NCBI GenBank assembly: GCA_018136815.1
Contig: CM030932.1
Coordinates: 5,122,407 to 5,186,406 of the forward strand
Direction of reading: 5' to 3'
DNA length: 64,000 nucleotides
Source of the DNA: Isochrysis galbana
Taxonomy: Eukaryota > Haptophyta > Isochrysidales > Isochrysidaceae
The notes below the pieces were generated by a model that ran no database searches, was not told the DNA's origin, and was given only the letters and a program-made list of their open reading frames with translations. This document shows, piece after piece, positions 8,214 to 18,432 of the stretch; positions within the stretch are counted from its first letter, which is position 1, and each line of letters starts with the position of its first letter. The translations under genes were made by a program, and so were the position numbers.

Positions 8214-11141
8214 ATGGCGGCGGCGGCGGCGGCGGAGGTGTGCCCCCAGCTGCTCTCTCTCTCTCCGTGCCCGCACTGCGGTCGTACGTTCGTGCCCGAG
8301 CGGCTAGAACGGCACGCGAGCAGCTGCCTCAGCCGCTCCGACCGTGCTAACCCCGCACCGCCCAGGAAGCGGCTGATAGAGAGAGCGCAGAGTGATGTTC
8401 GAGCTCCTGCGGTTGGCTGCTTGCTACAGCCACCCGACGTAGTGCTGCAGTCTCCGACCGGTGCTGAGCGTGTCGCTGCTGCTCAGGCCGTCAGAGGGGA
8501 TGAGAAGGCCGCTACCGTTCCTGCTAGAAACCCTGCCATGCTGGATGAGGAGACACACACTCAGGAGGTTGGCACAGTGGCGCATAATATGCCGAACCCA
8601 TGTGCGCAGAATGCGGAGAGCAACATCTATGAGCCGATGTCAGAGTTACTCGATGTGAAGTGGGGCGGTGACGAGGCGCTCGCCGTGGAAGCCTCGGAAG
8701 AGGTCATTGCAAGTTCATCAATTGTAGCCGATGCTGCTGGCGAAACGATTTTCGTGCCGACTCAGAACGATCTGGCTGCTCTCCAAGTTGACCCACGAGC
8801 AGCCACCAACCTCCAGTCCACTACTACAGCAGCCGCCAGCATCCAGGCCATCACTAAGGGCGAGAGCTTGACGTCATCATCTTCAGAATACTTGCTAGTG
8901 GCTGCCGATGCGTCATCAAGCCAAGAGGTCAATGCTAGCTCATTGAGCAATCCGCCACAAATCTTGGAAGAAGAAACTGAGGTTGAGCTTGAGCGTGTTG
9001 CGTGCCCTCACTGCGGCCGTCGCTTTGCTCCAATGCCAGCGGCTCGTCACATTCCAAGGTGCCTTGATATCAAGGCGAAGCCCAGAACACTACGGCGGTC
9101 CTCCGTGGGTGTCATGAAAACTCCAGGTGACGGGTCCATATCTACAACTCCGAACGCTGGTGTAGCCGAGATGCCGCTTAAGCCCCCGGCATCAAACATA
9201 CGGTCTTCTTCGGGTAGCCACGATCCACCAATGCCTGTCAAGGTAGCATCACATGCAATGAGCACACCGAGGCGAAATGGTACATCAAAGAAATCAGGGG
9301 GTATTCAAATCACACCAAGGCGCACGGCAACGAAGTCCTCACCTTGTGGAATTGGAGAAAGTGGTTCCCTATCTTCTCCCTCCACTTCGCTTTGCTCTCC
9401 ATTCCTCGCATCAGCCTCGATGCCTTCCAGTGCCGTGTCAACGGCTGCGGCAGTGTCCGCGACCTCTCTGAAGTCACCCTCAGCTATGGGGCATAAGCGA
9501 TCCTCAAGTGAGACTACTCGGCGACCATTTAGCGCTAATCACAAACATGTACGTAGTCGTTCCAGCGCGCATGTGCCTACATCCCGTCTGTCACAAGCGG
9601 AAGCAAGAAGTGGCAGCGCCACTTCTGCCGCTCCCCCCCTGAGCGCTCAGCCCCACGTTGCACGGCCGGTGAACGAGAATACGGACAACATCTTGGAGAC
9701 CGCCACAACTTCTGGGCCAGAGAACAGTTCTATTGTGAAGTCCAAAGGGAACCCCTCGACCGCCGCCGATGCCTCGAACGAACGCCACGCCGATTCCACA
9801 CGTGGCACCATAGCCACCAGCAAAAGCACCGCTTCGCCCAAGTCTTGGAAGATGAGTCAAGATGGTTTTGCTGCTAGTTCAGATCTTGATTCAAGGGTCT
9901 CCAACGACGTTGAAACTCGGAGGCAAGATGCCCGCACAAGTAGCGCCACACCACACATAAAGGGTTACGCGAGGGACGCTTGGGGAACAGCACGGGCACC
10001 CAGGGTGCAGACGCGGCAAAGTCGCATCGCTCCAAAACGCACCAGTTCTTGCGGAGGGATGAAAGGGACGTATGGACCCAAGGCTGGCACAACAACTTCG
10101 GGGACAGCTACTGGCATGGTTGCCAGTAGTGTGCAAGCGGTGTCGGCCAACGGCCCTGCAACGAATGCGAAGTGGTACGGCTCACCCGTCTCTGCCGCAA
10201 CTGCGAAACCCACTCTTCGTTGGGCACCGAGCCAAGTTACTGCACCTTCCCGCCAACAAAAGTCAACCACAACTTCCTCTTATGCTTTCTCCCGGGTCGC
10301 CGTCTCTGACTCCACATGCCATCTATCCTCCCCTCCCGCTACTCACCAACCGGCGAGAGCCCAACATAATGACTCTGACAACGTGCCTGAAAGCTTACAC
10401 CACGAGGATCATTCAGGATCTCAATATAGTTCTGAGACTCCCACTCGATCGCTACATACGGCACACGAATCCATGAACGTCTCGTATTCGAGAGGCTCCG
10501 TGTCTCGCCCGATGCCACAATCTACTGCCGTGCGTGGTCGGCGTCCCTCCACCGCTCCTGCAAAATCGCTAGCTTCTGCTGCCATCGCTAATGGGTCGAA
10601 TTCGCGTGGTGAGAATTTAGATCCACGCGTGGCTGGAGGTTCATCCTCTACTAGTGAACTGACGGCTCAGGCCCCAGCGACCCCGCATGAACTGACGGCT
10701 CAGGCCCCAGCGACCCCGCAGCCATGCGCACGAAGTCTAGAATACACAAATCCGGGCATACCAATGAAATGTCCACCCGGATTCTCTCGTGTTACCAGCG
10801 GGCGCTCAGCACATCCAATCAGCAGCTCCACTCCTAGTCGCATTGCTCCGCCCTCACCCATCGTTCGGGCAGGCGCATCGCCGCCAAGCTCATCAAGGAT
10901 CGGCGGCGCCTGCGTCAAGAAGAGCGCCGCTAGCTCTGAGCGGCCAAATGCCAAGGCCAACCAAGATGAAGGTGTCATCTTCATGAGTGAGCTTCAAGAA
11001 GTTGTGCCTGTGCGCCAGTTTGGCTATCGACGCAAAAGTGTTGTGACTTGCCCTGCCTCACCATTGCTCCGTCGCGGCAATCGTGCGGGCTCAAATTCGT
11101 CCCACACCTTAAGTGCGGGCGAGTTGGCGAGCGGGCTGTAA
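8214..11141 (+). CDS. C2HC zinc-finger protein (ZC2HC1-like), 975 aa
   Basis: One uninterrupted frame. An upstream in-frame GTG exists, but the first ATG is at 8214, giving 975 residues. Two C2HC fingers with identical spacing (C-x2-C-x11-H-x3-C) are present: CPHCGRTFVPERLERHASSC at about residues 19-38 and CPHCGRRFAPMPAARHIPRC at about 264-283. These match the zf-C2HC_2 pattern of ZC2HC1-type proteins. The remaining ~690 residues are Ser/Thr/Ala/Pro-rich and probably disordered, with a tandem duplication of an 11-residue segment (ELTAQAPATPH) near 10,655-10,720. The final 50 residues are more ordered and basic. ZC2HC1 relatives are poorly characterised, so the role is unknown. It is unusually long for the family. 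Confidence 0.8.
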   Translation: MAAAAAAEVCPQLLSLSPCPHCGRTFVPERLERHASSCLSRSDRANPAPPRKRLIERAQSDVRAPAVGCLLQPPDVVLQSPTGAERVAAAQAVRGDEKAATVPARNPAMLDEETHTQEVGTVAHNMPNPCAQNAESNIYEPMSELLDVKWGGDEALAVEASEEVIASSSIVADAAGETIFVPTQNDLAALQVDPRAATNLQSTTTAAASIQAITKGESLTSSSSEYLLVAADASSSQEVNASSLSNPPQILEEETEVELERVACPHCGRRFAPMPAARHIPRCLDIKAKPRTLRRSSVGVMKTPGDGSISTTPNAGVAEMPLKPPASNIRSSSGSHDPPMPVKVASHAMSTPRRNGTSKKSGGIQITPRRTATKSSPCGIGESGSLSSPSTSLCSPFLASASMPSSAVSTAAAVSATSLKSPSAMGHKRSSSETTRRPFSANHKHVRSRSSAHVPTSRLSQAEARSGSATSAAPPLSAQPHVARPVNENTDNILETATTSGPENSSIVKSKGNPSTAADASNERHADSTRGTIATSKSTASPKSWKMSQDGFAASSDLDSRVSNDVETRRQDARTSSATPHIKGYARDAWGTARAPRVQTRQSRIAPKRTSSCGGMKGTYGPKAGTTTSGTATGMVASSVQAVSANGPATNAKWYGSPVSAATAKPTLRWAPSQVTAPSRQQKSTTTSSYAFSRVAVSDSTCHLSSPPATHQPARAQHNDSDNVPESLHHEDHSGSQYSSETPTRSLHTAHESMNVSYSRGSVSRPMPQSTAVRGRRPSTAPAKSLASAAIANGSNSRGENLDPRVAGGSSSTSELTAQAPATPHELTAQAPATPQPCARSLEYTNPGIPMKCPPGFSRVTSGRSAHPISSSTPSRIAPPSPIVRAGASPPSSSRIGGACVKKSAASSERPNAKANQDEGVIFMSELQEVVPVRQFGYRRKSVVTCPASPLLRRGNRAGSNSSHTLSAGELASGL

Positions 11142-11872
11142 AAGAGACTGGGCTAACTGATGTTGACTAAGTTTGCCCTCGGTGGTCTGTCGTAACGCTC
11201 GTGCATATGCATATGCACAATGCGTCGCGCCAATTCTCAGTAGAGCAAGCCGTGTGCGCGAGCGTAGCATGGTTCTCCTCAATTGCGGGTAAGGGAACCG
11301 GTAAGCAGCAACTAGAGCAACATGCAACACGCACGTTGCTGCATTGCTGCCAAAAGCTGCTCATGGACTATGCCCGATGAGCTAGATTAACGATGAAATG
11401 TATTCTACAACTACAACTAGCTCTATCAACTATTGTTAAAAGAGTAGGTTCACGAAGCGCCCCCCGCTCCCCTCCTCCACTCCCGCCCACCGCCCGCCCA
11501 CGCCGCCGCGACGAACGACCGGCCGCCTTCGCGGCCGTCGACCGGCTAGCTACTTGCCGCGCTCGTCGCGCGCGATCCGCCGACGCTCGCGTTGCGCGCT
11601 GCGCGTCGCTTGTCGTTGTCGCTTGTAGCTTGCGCGTTCCACCCGCGCGCAGCGACAAGGCAGCGCTCGCGCGCTCGCGCGCGTTCCGATAGGCATCTCG
11701 TAATTTGATCGCGCATTCCCTCGCGCACGCTGCCGTGCTGCCCGCTAAATGCAAGCAACAACCCCAGCATTGACAAGTGGAAGTGCGTCAACACTGTGTC
11801 AACACTTGTTCAACACTTGTAAGAGGCCAGATGCCAGATGGGTGAACACCTTGCCCAAGCTACTGTAATGGG
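11142..11872. other. Intergenic
   Basis: This separates the zinc-finger gene from the hAT element. A CG-rich segment near 11,560-11,690 has alternating GCGC/CGCG strings. Frames across it are Arg/Ala-rich shadows. No gene, RNA or repeat end is recognised. Confidence 0.5.
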
Positions 11873-12034
11873 CCCTCGAGCCCAGTTGCTCCGTCAGGTA
11901 TCAGGTCGTCAGGTCTCGGCGACCTGATACCTGATATCAGGACCTGATATCAGGTCCTTGTATTAAGTAAGTAATGTTATAATACACTAGTATAATAATA
12001 GTACTGTTGATTGAATAGCATTATAACTCATTCA

Positions 12035-13075
12035 TCACGACTCCTCGGGCTCATCCACGACCATTTCCAATTCCCAAGGAAGCACATTAGACTCCCAATC
12101 ACGCAACAAATCTTCTAGCAACAAGTTGGTGTGGCACCTCACAAGCCTTTCAACTGTTGTTTGACCTAGCCTATTCCTTTTTTTGGAATGGATCCAATCC
12201 TCCACAGACCATGATCGCTCGCATCCCGAAGCAGAGCAAGTGAGCGCGAGCAAACGACGAGCCGCCCATTGAAGATGAGGCCAATTGGCTAAGTAAACGT
12301 TCGCCCACTTGTACGACGCCATGGATTGTGCGCGCTTTGAAAAGGCCACCTCTTGTGTTAGGTCATGCATGCCTCCAGCACAAGCCTCATGAAAGTCAGC
12401 GAGATCCGCTAATAGATCGGTATACGGATGTTCCACAGTTGCCAGCTGCTTGAAGCACCCCTTGAGTTGTCGCATCTTATCACTGGAAAGTTTCCTACGA
12501 CAAAACTCGGGCTCCAGGCAATAGGCTGCAGTCATAACAGGGCTATGGAGATACTCCCATCTAGCCATGAAAAGTTCATGGATCTTGTGCCTCTTTGTCG
12601 CATCCAAGCCATGGATGTCGCCCTGCTTTAGATGGAGATCGATTTGGAGTAAATAGCCGTACACTTTGCCTAAGTTCGCGCCTAGCTTACCGTCGGTGAT
12701 CCTCAACAATCGGTAAATAGGCTCCATGATCGCCACTGCGGTCTTGATCGTCTCACACAAACCTTCTGAGCGTACTATTGTCTTGCATTCAGCGGCCTTC
12801 CCCCGCTTGTCACGCGGCTGAGACTCCATCCATGCCGTGTAGACAGGGTCAATCCCGCCCTTTGAAGAATACGTCCCGCTACCTCGATCGGGATATTGGC
12901 ATGGGCGCCAAAATGCCGTCGCCTCGCCACCGGCTGCAGCCGCCCGCGCCGTCGACCAACAAGTAGAGATCGATAATCTTCGAGGTCTCGTGCGCCATCT
13001 CGAATCTTCGACGATGCAAGCCGCGCAACGCCAAGAGGATTTCCGGCGGGAGGTAAGCTCAACTTTCAATACCAT
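12035..13075 (-). pseudogene. Truncated hAT transposase (C-terminal part)
   Basis: The frame ends at 12,035. From about 12,870 downward it reads as the C-terminal half of a hAT transposase: a helical segment with IMEPIYRLLRITDG, then the dimerisation block with LTCSASGCERSWSVEDW and IHSKKRNRLG followed by VRCHTNLLL. CERSW and IHSKKRNRL are hallmark hAT C-terminal motifs. The N-terminal BED zinc finger and most of the catalytic core are missing. Residues encoded upstream of about 12,880 have unrelated basic composition and overlap a plus-strand fragment. I infer an internally deleted or rearranged transposase that cannot work alone. Confidence 0.82.
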
Positions 13076-13380
13076 CCTCAATCTTCTGCAGACGGGCGCG
13101 GCTACGCATCAAGCCACCGCCTCGCCACCGGCTGCTGCGGAGGCAATCCCTCCGGCCGTCCCTTCACCGGCTCCGTTCTCATGGTGTGAGCCGTGCGCCG
13201 CGCTAGCCGCCGGTGCGCCTCCGCGGCTCGTTTCCGCTGAGGAAACGAGCTTCGCTCCGACAATATCCCTCTCATCATCATCCATGTCCATGCGGCCCCC
13301 TCGCTCGCTCGCCGAGGAACGGGGTGTCGCGTGTCGCGTTCCCGCCTCTTCCCTCCCCCGCTGTATTTTCGCGCCAAAAT
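12889..13380 (+). other. Captured fragment inside the hAT element, gag-like
   Basis: A plus-strand frame reads Ala/Pro-rich sequence, then a helical segment (VDQQVEIDNLRGLVRHLESS ... TFNTILNLLQTG), then Pro/Ala-rich sequence. A short coiled coil flanked by proline-rich linkers recalls the N-terminus of some retrotransposon gag polyproteins. The resemblance is compositional only. It occupies the place where the N-terminal half of the transposase should be. It could equally be a captured host exon. Confidence 0.3.
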
Positions 13381-13505
13381 GATTCTTTAATACTTATAAT
13401 AGTACTTATAAAGGCATGACTTGATATCAGGTATCAGGATTGGTGGACCTTATATCATGATATCAGGACCTGATATCAGGCTGACGGAGCAGCTGGGCCC
13501 TCGAG

Positions 13506-13971
13506 GGCGTGTCAACGTGAACCCATACGCCTTGGCTGGCTCTCCGGCGAGGTGCCGCAGTGCTAGTGATTCCGGAAGCAGCAGTGGCTCCGATACAGAG
13601 GAAGTAGGTGAGCGCAGTGAAGAGGCTGGCTCGAGTGCCGCACATGCTCGTGCCTCCACGCGCGACTCGGCGGATCGAGGTCGAGGTTGCAGCGGTGGAG
13701 AGCAAAGGGGTTCGGGCGGGTGTGGCGGCGTAGCGGCGGCTCTCAATGTAAGAAGCGCTTCTCCACGGGCGTGTTCGTTGACGTTGATAGGGGTTAAGGT
13801 TGGTTGGGTAGTAGGGAGGTACACGAGCATGCTGCCTTACGCCGCACGAGTAGCGGAGATTTTTCAGAAGATTTTTTTTGAAGACTGGGTATGGCATGTT
13901 GAAACCGACTGACGGGAAGAAGGAAAAGCTGCTGCCTGAGTTCCGCTCGTTGGTTTCGAAAATGGGTTGCC
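13506..13971 (+). other. Segment between the two hAT elements; possible coding remnant
   Basis: A plus frame runs to a stop near 13,912. It has a Ser/Asp/Glu-rich stretch (SASDSGSSSGSDTEEVGE) and a more hydrophobic end (VAEIFQKIFFEDWVW). In another frame, coding-like sequence continues to 13,971 (KEKLLPEFRSLVSKMGCRWE), exactly where the second element begins. This could be a gene cut by the insertion or an older element. No family is recognised. Confidence 0.3.
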
Positions 13972-13979
13972 GTTGGGAG

Positions 13980-15033
13980 CCTGGATGCCCCGTCAGGCTG
14001 ACATCAGGTTCTGATATCAGGTTATCAGGCCTACTAGACCTGATAACCTGATATCAGGCTGATATTATGACTACTAACTTTAGAATAAAATACAATTCAC
14101 GTCAGTAAACGAGCCATCGACCCGAACCGCGAGCGATCGGCCATGCCTCTCAGTGACGATGGATGATGGGCTGCGAGGCTGGGTGGAGGCGAGGCTGGTG
14201 GCGGCGAGGCTGGTGGCGGCGAGGCTGGGTGGAGGTGAGGCTGGTGGAGGCGAGGCTGGTCGCAACGAGGCTGGTGGCGGCGAGGCTGGTCGTAATGAGG
14301 CTGGTGGTAACGAGGCTGGGGTGGCGGTGGGGTTGGTGGCGGCGAGGCTGGTGGCTGCGAGGCTGGTGGCTGCGAGGCTGGTGGCTGCGAGGCTGGTGGC
14401 TGCGAGGCTGGTGGCTGCGAGGCTGGTGGCTGCGAGGCTGGGTGCAGGCGAGGCTGGTGGCTGCGAGGCTGGGTGGAGGCGAGGCTGGTGGCGGCGACGC
14501 TGGTTGCCAGGGGGGAGGGCGACTGGTGTTGAGGTGGGGGAGGCGGGGTGGCGCTGGGGCAGGCGCGAGCGCAGCGGCGAGGCTGGCAGCGAGGCGGGTG
14601 AGCCAGCGAGGCGGGCGGCTGCGAAGGGGACGGCGGTGGGTAGCAGGGGACGCGCTGGCGGCGGAGCGGGCGGGAACAGCGGCAGCAGTGGCGGGCTCTG
14701 GGGGGGGGGGGGGGGGCGGGTGCGCCTCCGGCGGAGCGGCAGAGGCGGGTGCGCGGGGGGGGGGGGCGGCGGGGGTTCCCGCGGGGGGGAGGGGTGGGGG
14801 TTCGCGGGGGGGGGCTCTCCCCTCCGCTTCCACACGAACCCCCTCTCCGCTTCTAGCTTCTAGCTAGACGTAGACGTAGTCCATTTCCTCGGATCTTAGA
14901 ATGGCTCATTAGAAAATTATAATATTAGTGGTGGACCACCTGATATCAGCCTGATATCAGGTCCTGATATCACCTGATATCAGGTATCAGGTCGCCAAGA
15001 CCTGATGACCTGAGACCTGACGGGGCATCCGGG
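13980..15033. mobile_element. Second hAT-family element, non-autonomous, 1054 bp
   Basis: The left end reads CCTGGATGCCCCGTCAGG. The right end, read on the other strand, is CCCGGATGCCCCGTCAGG (17 of 18 identical). The octamer GTTGGGAG flanks both sides (13,972-13,979 and 15,034-15,041). The TIR shares TGCYCCGTCAGG and the inner GATATC palindromes with the neighbouring element at 11,881, so both belong to one family. It has no transposase; the interior is a GC-rich minisatellite and G-tracts. Both duplications are exact, suggesting recent insertion. Confidence 0.9.
14168..14500 (+). repeat. 15-bp minisatellite inside the second hAT element
   Basis: The core unit is GAGGCTGGTGGCTGC, perfect in the middle (about 14,345-14,440), with variants such as GAGGCTGGTGGCGGC and GAGGCTGGTCGCAAC on both flanks. 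A multiple-of-three unit keeps all frames open, producing Ala/Gly/Leu-Val repeats on one strand and Pro/Ser/Ala on the other. These are not treated as genes. G-runs up to 17 nt follow at about 14,700-14,765. Confidence 0.85.
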
Positions 15034-15041
15034 GTTGGGAG

Positions 15042-15959
15042 AGTGTTGTGAAAGTGAAAGTACTATGGGATCCGCCCCCGGGGGAAGTCGATGTGCACGG
15101 CCGAAAGCGGGCTGAAGCAGCGCCCGCCCTTGCTCCAGTGATAGTGATGGCTAGGGCCATACCTGAGGCCATGAGGCCATGCCAGCCGTTCAGCCATGAT
15201 TATTTATTTGTGTTCATCATTGCAACGACTTCTCTTGAATGAACTTGTAAGCTTAAGCTTAAGCTCACTGACTCATTATAAATAGGTAGGATAGGAGTAG
15301 GAGGTTCGAGTTCGTTGCGCGCGCAGCGGCCGCCGCACTTTACATTCGGCCACACGGTGGGCTCTTCAAGTTCAAGCTCAATGGTCAATGGTCAATGGTC
15401 GGGGGTTTGGGCTGCACACATGTGGTGGTATAGCGTATGAGCTAGAGCCATTCAACTTTTATGAGGTTGTGGCTGAGAAATGGACTCTTTTGTGCTGGAA
15501 GGACTCCATGTCAGGGATTGAGCTAGAACTAATGTTACGGTGTGCAGACCAAGCATCAAGCATCCGCCGAACCGCCGAACGAGATGTGTGGTCCGACCAC
15601 TGCGACCACAGGTGTTCTGAGCATGTCCGAGCCTAGAGGACACATGGACCTGGAGGAGGTGCCTCTCTTCAGCGGGGGCCTACCCTCTATTTTGACCAAA
15701 ATACAGTAGGGGAGGACTAGGGTGTCAGGAATTGAGTGGACATCGAGTATGCCTTGGAATTACAATTACAGGTGGACTGCGGAAGATTTCCCTAGATAGG
15801 AGTTAAACTTCTTGTGGGCAAAGAAGAAAACCTATCCCCGCCCGCGGATTCAAACTGAGCGCTCTCGCATCGTCGGCCACCAGAGCGAGAGCGCCGTCCG
15901 ACCGAACGCTATCTCCCTCCTCTCTCTCTCTCTCTCTCTCTTCCTCTCTCTCTCTCTCC

Positions 15960-15990
<31 letters not shown>

Positions 15991-16029
15991 CCTCTCTCTC
16001 CCCCCCCTCCCCCCCTTCTCTCTCCCTCT

Positions 16030-16112
<83 letters not shown>

Positions 16113-16157
16113 CCTCTCTCTCCCTCCCTCTCTCTCTCCCTCTCCCCCCCCCCTCTC

Positions 16158-16193
<36 letters not shown>

Positions 16194-16255
16194 CCCCTCT
16201 CTCTCTGGGACTCCAACGAGCCAGTGAGGCAGCGAGCAAGGCTCTGTAGATAGTC
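15042..16255. other. Intergenic with hairpin and CT microsatellite
   Basis: A perfect 10-bp inverted repeat, GCGCTCTCGC at 15,859-15,868 and GCGAGAGCGC at 15,885-15,894, sits just before a CT microsatellite spanning about 15,917-16,206. The microsatellite ends 50 bp before the MAP65 start codon, so it lies in the promoter or 5' UTR of that gene. No other gene is recognised between 15,042 and 15,850. Confidence 0.6.
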
Positions 16256-18432
16256 ATGGCGCTGCTACACCCCGACGAGCAAGCAATCGCCGTCGCCTCA
16301 CTCCGCAGCTCGTGGGCAGACATCGGGATGCCCGAGAAAGAAGCTGAAGAAGCGCTTGCCACACTCTGTGCCGAGCTTCGGCTAGTGGTGAGCACCGCCG
16401 TCGAGCGAGAGAAAAGGCGCAAAGACGAGCTTGAGGCCGAAGAAAAGGCGATGCGTAGCGAGCTAAGCTCGCTTGCTGCCGCCCTCGGTGAAGAAGCGGC
16501 GCTCGACGCCTCTGCGAAGCAGCCGCCGCTCGTCGCCTGGCGTGCTGTCTCCGCTGAAGCTGAACGCCTTCGCGCCAAGCAGGCCGAGCGCCTCGCCCAC
16601 AGAAGGACAGCGGTCGAACAGCTTCATGCTATTCTGATCGAGCTGAACACCGGCACTCCGGAGGAGGACAAGCTCCGAACCGTTCTACCCGATGCATCTG
16701 AGCCTACAGCTGAGGCCCCTGGGGGTCTTACTATTGCACTACTGGAAAGGCTTCAGTCACGCTTGGTGAGTCCAGGATCTGGCCCACACTGGAGGCGCTG
16801 CACACCTGCTCTCCTTGCCAGGAGCCATCGGCACGGAACCTGCCTCTCAACGGCTTCGGAAGGGCACGCCCACCACCTGCAATGCCCCTTCCCCTATTTG
16901 CAGGCTGAAGCCGAGACAATCCGCTCAGCAAGGGTCGAGCGCATGGATGCTCTCCGCGCATCTCTCGAAGAAATCATCGACAATCTGGGGATGCGCGAGG
17001 CAGAACAAAGCGATACGGCTTGTGCAGAGTACCACCCGTCCGTGGGTGCAACTCATCGAGCGCTATCGGCGCTGGAAGCACGTTTGGACCACCTGCGTGA
17101 GGAAAAGGCGAGACGTCTCCACGTGCTCAACCAATGCAGCGACTACATTTCGGAGTTGCGGTTCAAACTCAAGATTCCCGAAGCGGAGCACATCTCGCTC
17201 CCGTCACCCGAGACCGGGCTCTCCCAACAAGTCCTCGTGGCTTACTCGACGGAGCTGGAACGGCTGGAGGCCATCAAGGCAGAGCGCATCTCTGAGCTGA
17301 TCCCAGAAACTAGAGTTCGCATCGCTAATCTCGCGGCCGAGCTTCAGATGGCTGACGATGATCTCATTCCGTGTGCCCGCGCTACAGCGATGACTAATGT
17401 CCTGGATGCGAATGCAACAACGGACTTCTCTGGAGAAAAGGCGGCTACAAACGAATCTGCAGAAGAACTTGAACAGTTGTTGTATGATCTCGAAGGCGAG
17501 GAGCGGCGGCTACGAGACCGAGTCGCCTCCACAGCAAAGATCTTCTCCCTTTTGGCAAAGCGCGAGTCTATCCTGACGCAGCGTGACGAAATGCGGGCGT
17601 CGGAACGGGATCCCAATCGGCTTCTTGCGAAAGGCGCAGGTGCAGCAAGACGGCTTCTGCAAGTAAGATCACCACACTACACCTGCCTTTCCATGCATAA
17701 AAGCGATCCTCGCTGTTTGCAGCTGCGCGCCTCCAAACTCGCAACAGGCAACAACAATCACTGATATTTCAGGAGGAGAAACTGCGAACGGCCGTAGAGA
17801 AAGACCTACCTCGCATGAACAAGAAGCTGCGAGAGTTAGTTGCCGCTTGGGAACAAGAGCACGGCGAAACACTACACATTGGCGGCATGACTGTGCCCAA
17901 TGTTCTCAAGGCGCAGGTGCTACCTCGACCACCAAACAGCTCCTAGCGCCATGAATTCGCCATTCTTACCCGTAGAAGCTCGCTCACAGACAGACATCTC
18001 CCAACACGAACCATTGTTCTCAGGAGGATGAGGACACGCGCTATCGTGAGGAGGAGAAGCAACGCAAGGAGACTGAACGACATGAAAAGGTAGCCCACGC
18101 ACGTGTACCTCTTGTGCTGCATATTCACAGCCATCAACACGTACGATCAACCGAGAGTTCATGCTGTCCTCCCGCTGCCTCCCCATGTTCAGTTGGCGGC
18201 AAAGGAAGAAGCCAAAGCAGCGTCAAGGCCAGGATCTGCACGACCCCCCATCTCTCGCCCCGGAACAGCTGGAATGGGCGCACGCCGCTCGGCGGCTCCG
18301 GAACGGGCGCTGGCCCCGAGCAATGATCTAAATAGCCCCACCAAAGTACCACGTACCGGCTTTGGCAGCAAGGGTGTCGCTCCGAGTGCAGCAGCCTTTA
18401 CTACACCGGCAGCAAAGGAGAACCAAGCCTAA
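16256..18432 (+). CDS. MAP65/Ase1/PRC1-family microtubule bundling protein, 5 exons
   Basis: Exons are 16,256-16,765, 16,904-17,662, 17,773-17,916, 18,024-18,089 and 18,193-18,432, all phase 0, giving about 572 residues (family usually 500-800). The protein is almost entirely helical. Hallmarks are SWADIGMPEKEAEEAL near the N-terminus, typical of the MAP65 start, and the signature after the exon 2/3 junction: LLQ-EEKLRTAVEKDLPRM, then AAWEQEHGETLHIGGM. This matches the microtubule-binding spectrin-like segment (EE.. ..LP.L ... WE..HG ... G). A basic, Ser/Pro-rich tail with PTKVPRTGFG ends the protein, like the disordered, cell-cycle-phosphorylated tails of the family. The expected role is cross-linking antiparallel microtubules in the spindle midzone or division plane. 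Intron 1 is 138 nt with no stop, so unspliced RNA stays open. Confidence 0.92.

Larger units (their letters stand above)
11881..13497. mobile_element. hAT-family transposon, 1617 bp, with 8-bp TSD
   Basis: The ends are inverted repeats: CCCAGTTGCTCCGTCAG at the left and, on the complementary strand, CCCAGCTGCTCCGTCAG at the right. Both sides carry the identical octamer CCCTCGAG (11,873-11,880 and 13,498-13,505), the 8-bp target duplication typical of hAT elements. Inside each end lie several GATATC-centred palindromes (CCTGATATCAGG). The element carries a truncated hAT transposase on the minus strand and an apparently unrelated fragment at its right side. At 1.6 kb it is too short for a complete transposase, so it is probably non-autonomous. 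Confidence 0.9.

Noticed and set aside
14080-14867. Four frames of over 200 codons on both strands
   Set aside because: A 15-bp minisatellite inside a hAT element keeps all frames open; the composition is purely repetitive.
15000-15010. CTGATGA core resembling a hammerhead ribozyme
   Set aside because: It belongs to the hAT subterminal repeat; no matching GAAA and stem arrangement was found nearby.
15835-15905. tRNA-like string with GGATTCAAAC on the plus strand
   Set aside because: The T-arm stem does not pair and no acceptor or anticodon arm can be drawn; only a 10-bp hairpin is present.
15900-16210. Long Ser/Leu/Pro and Arg/Glu frames on both strands
   Set aside because: They are translations of a CT microsatellite, not coding sequence.
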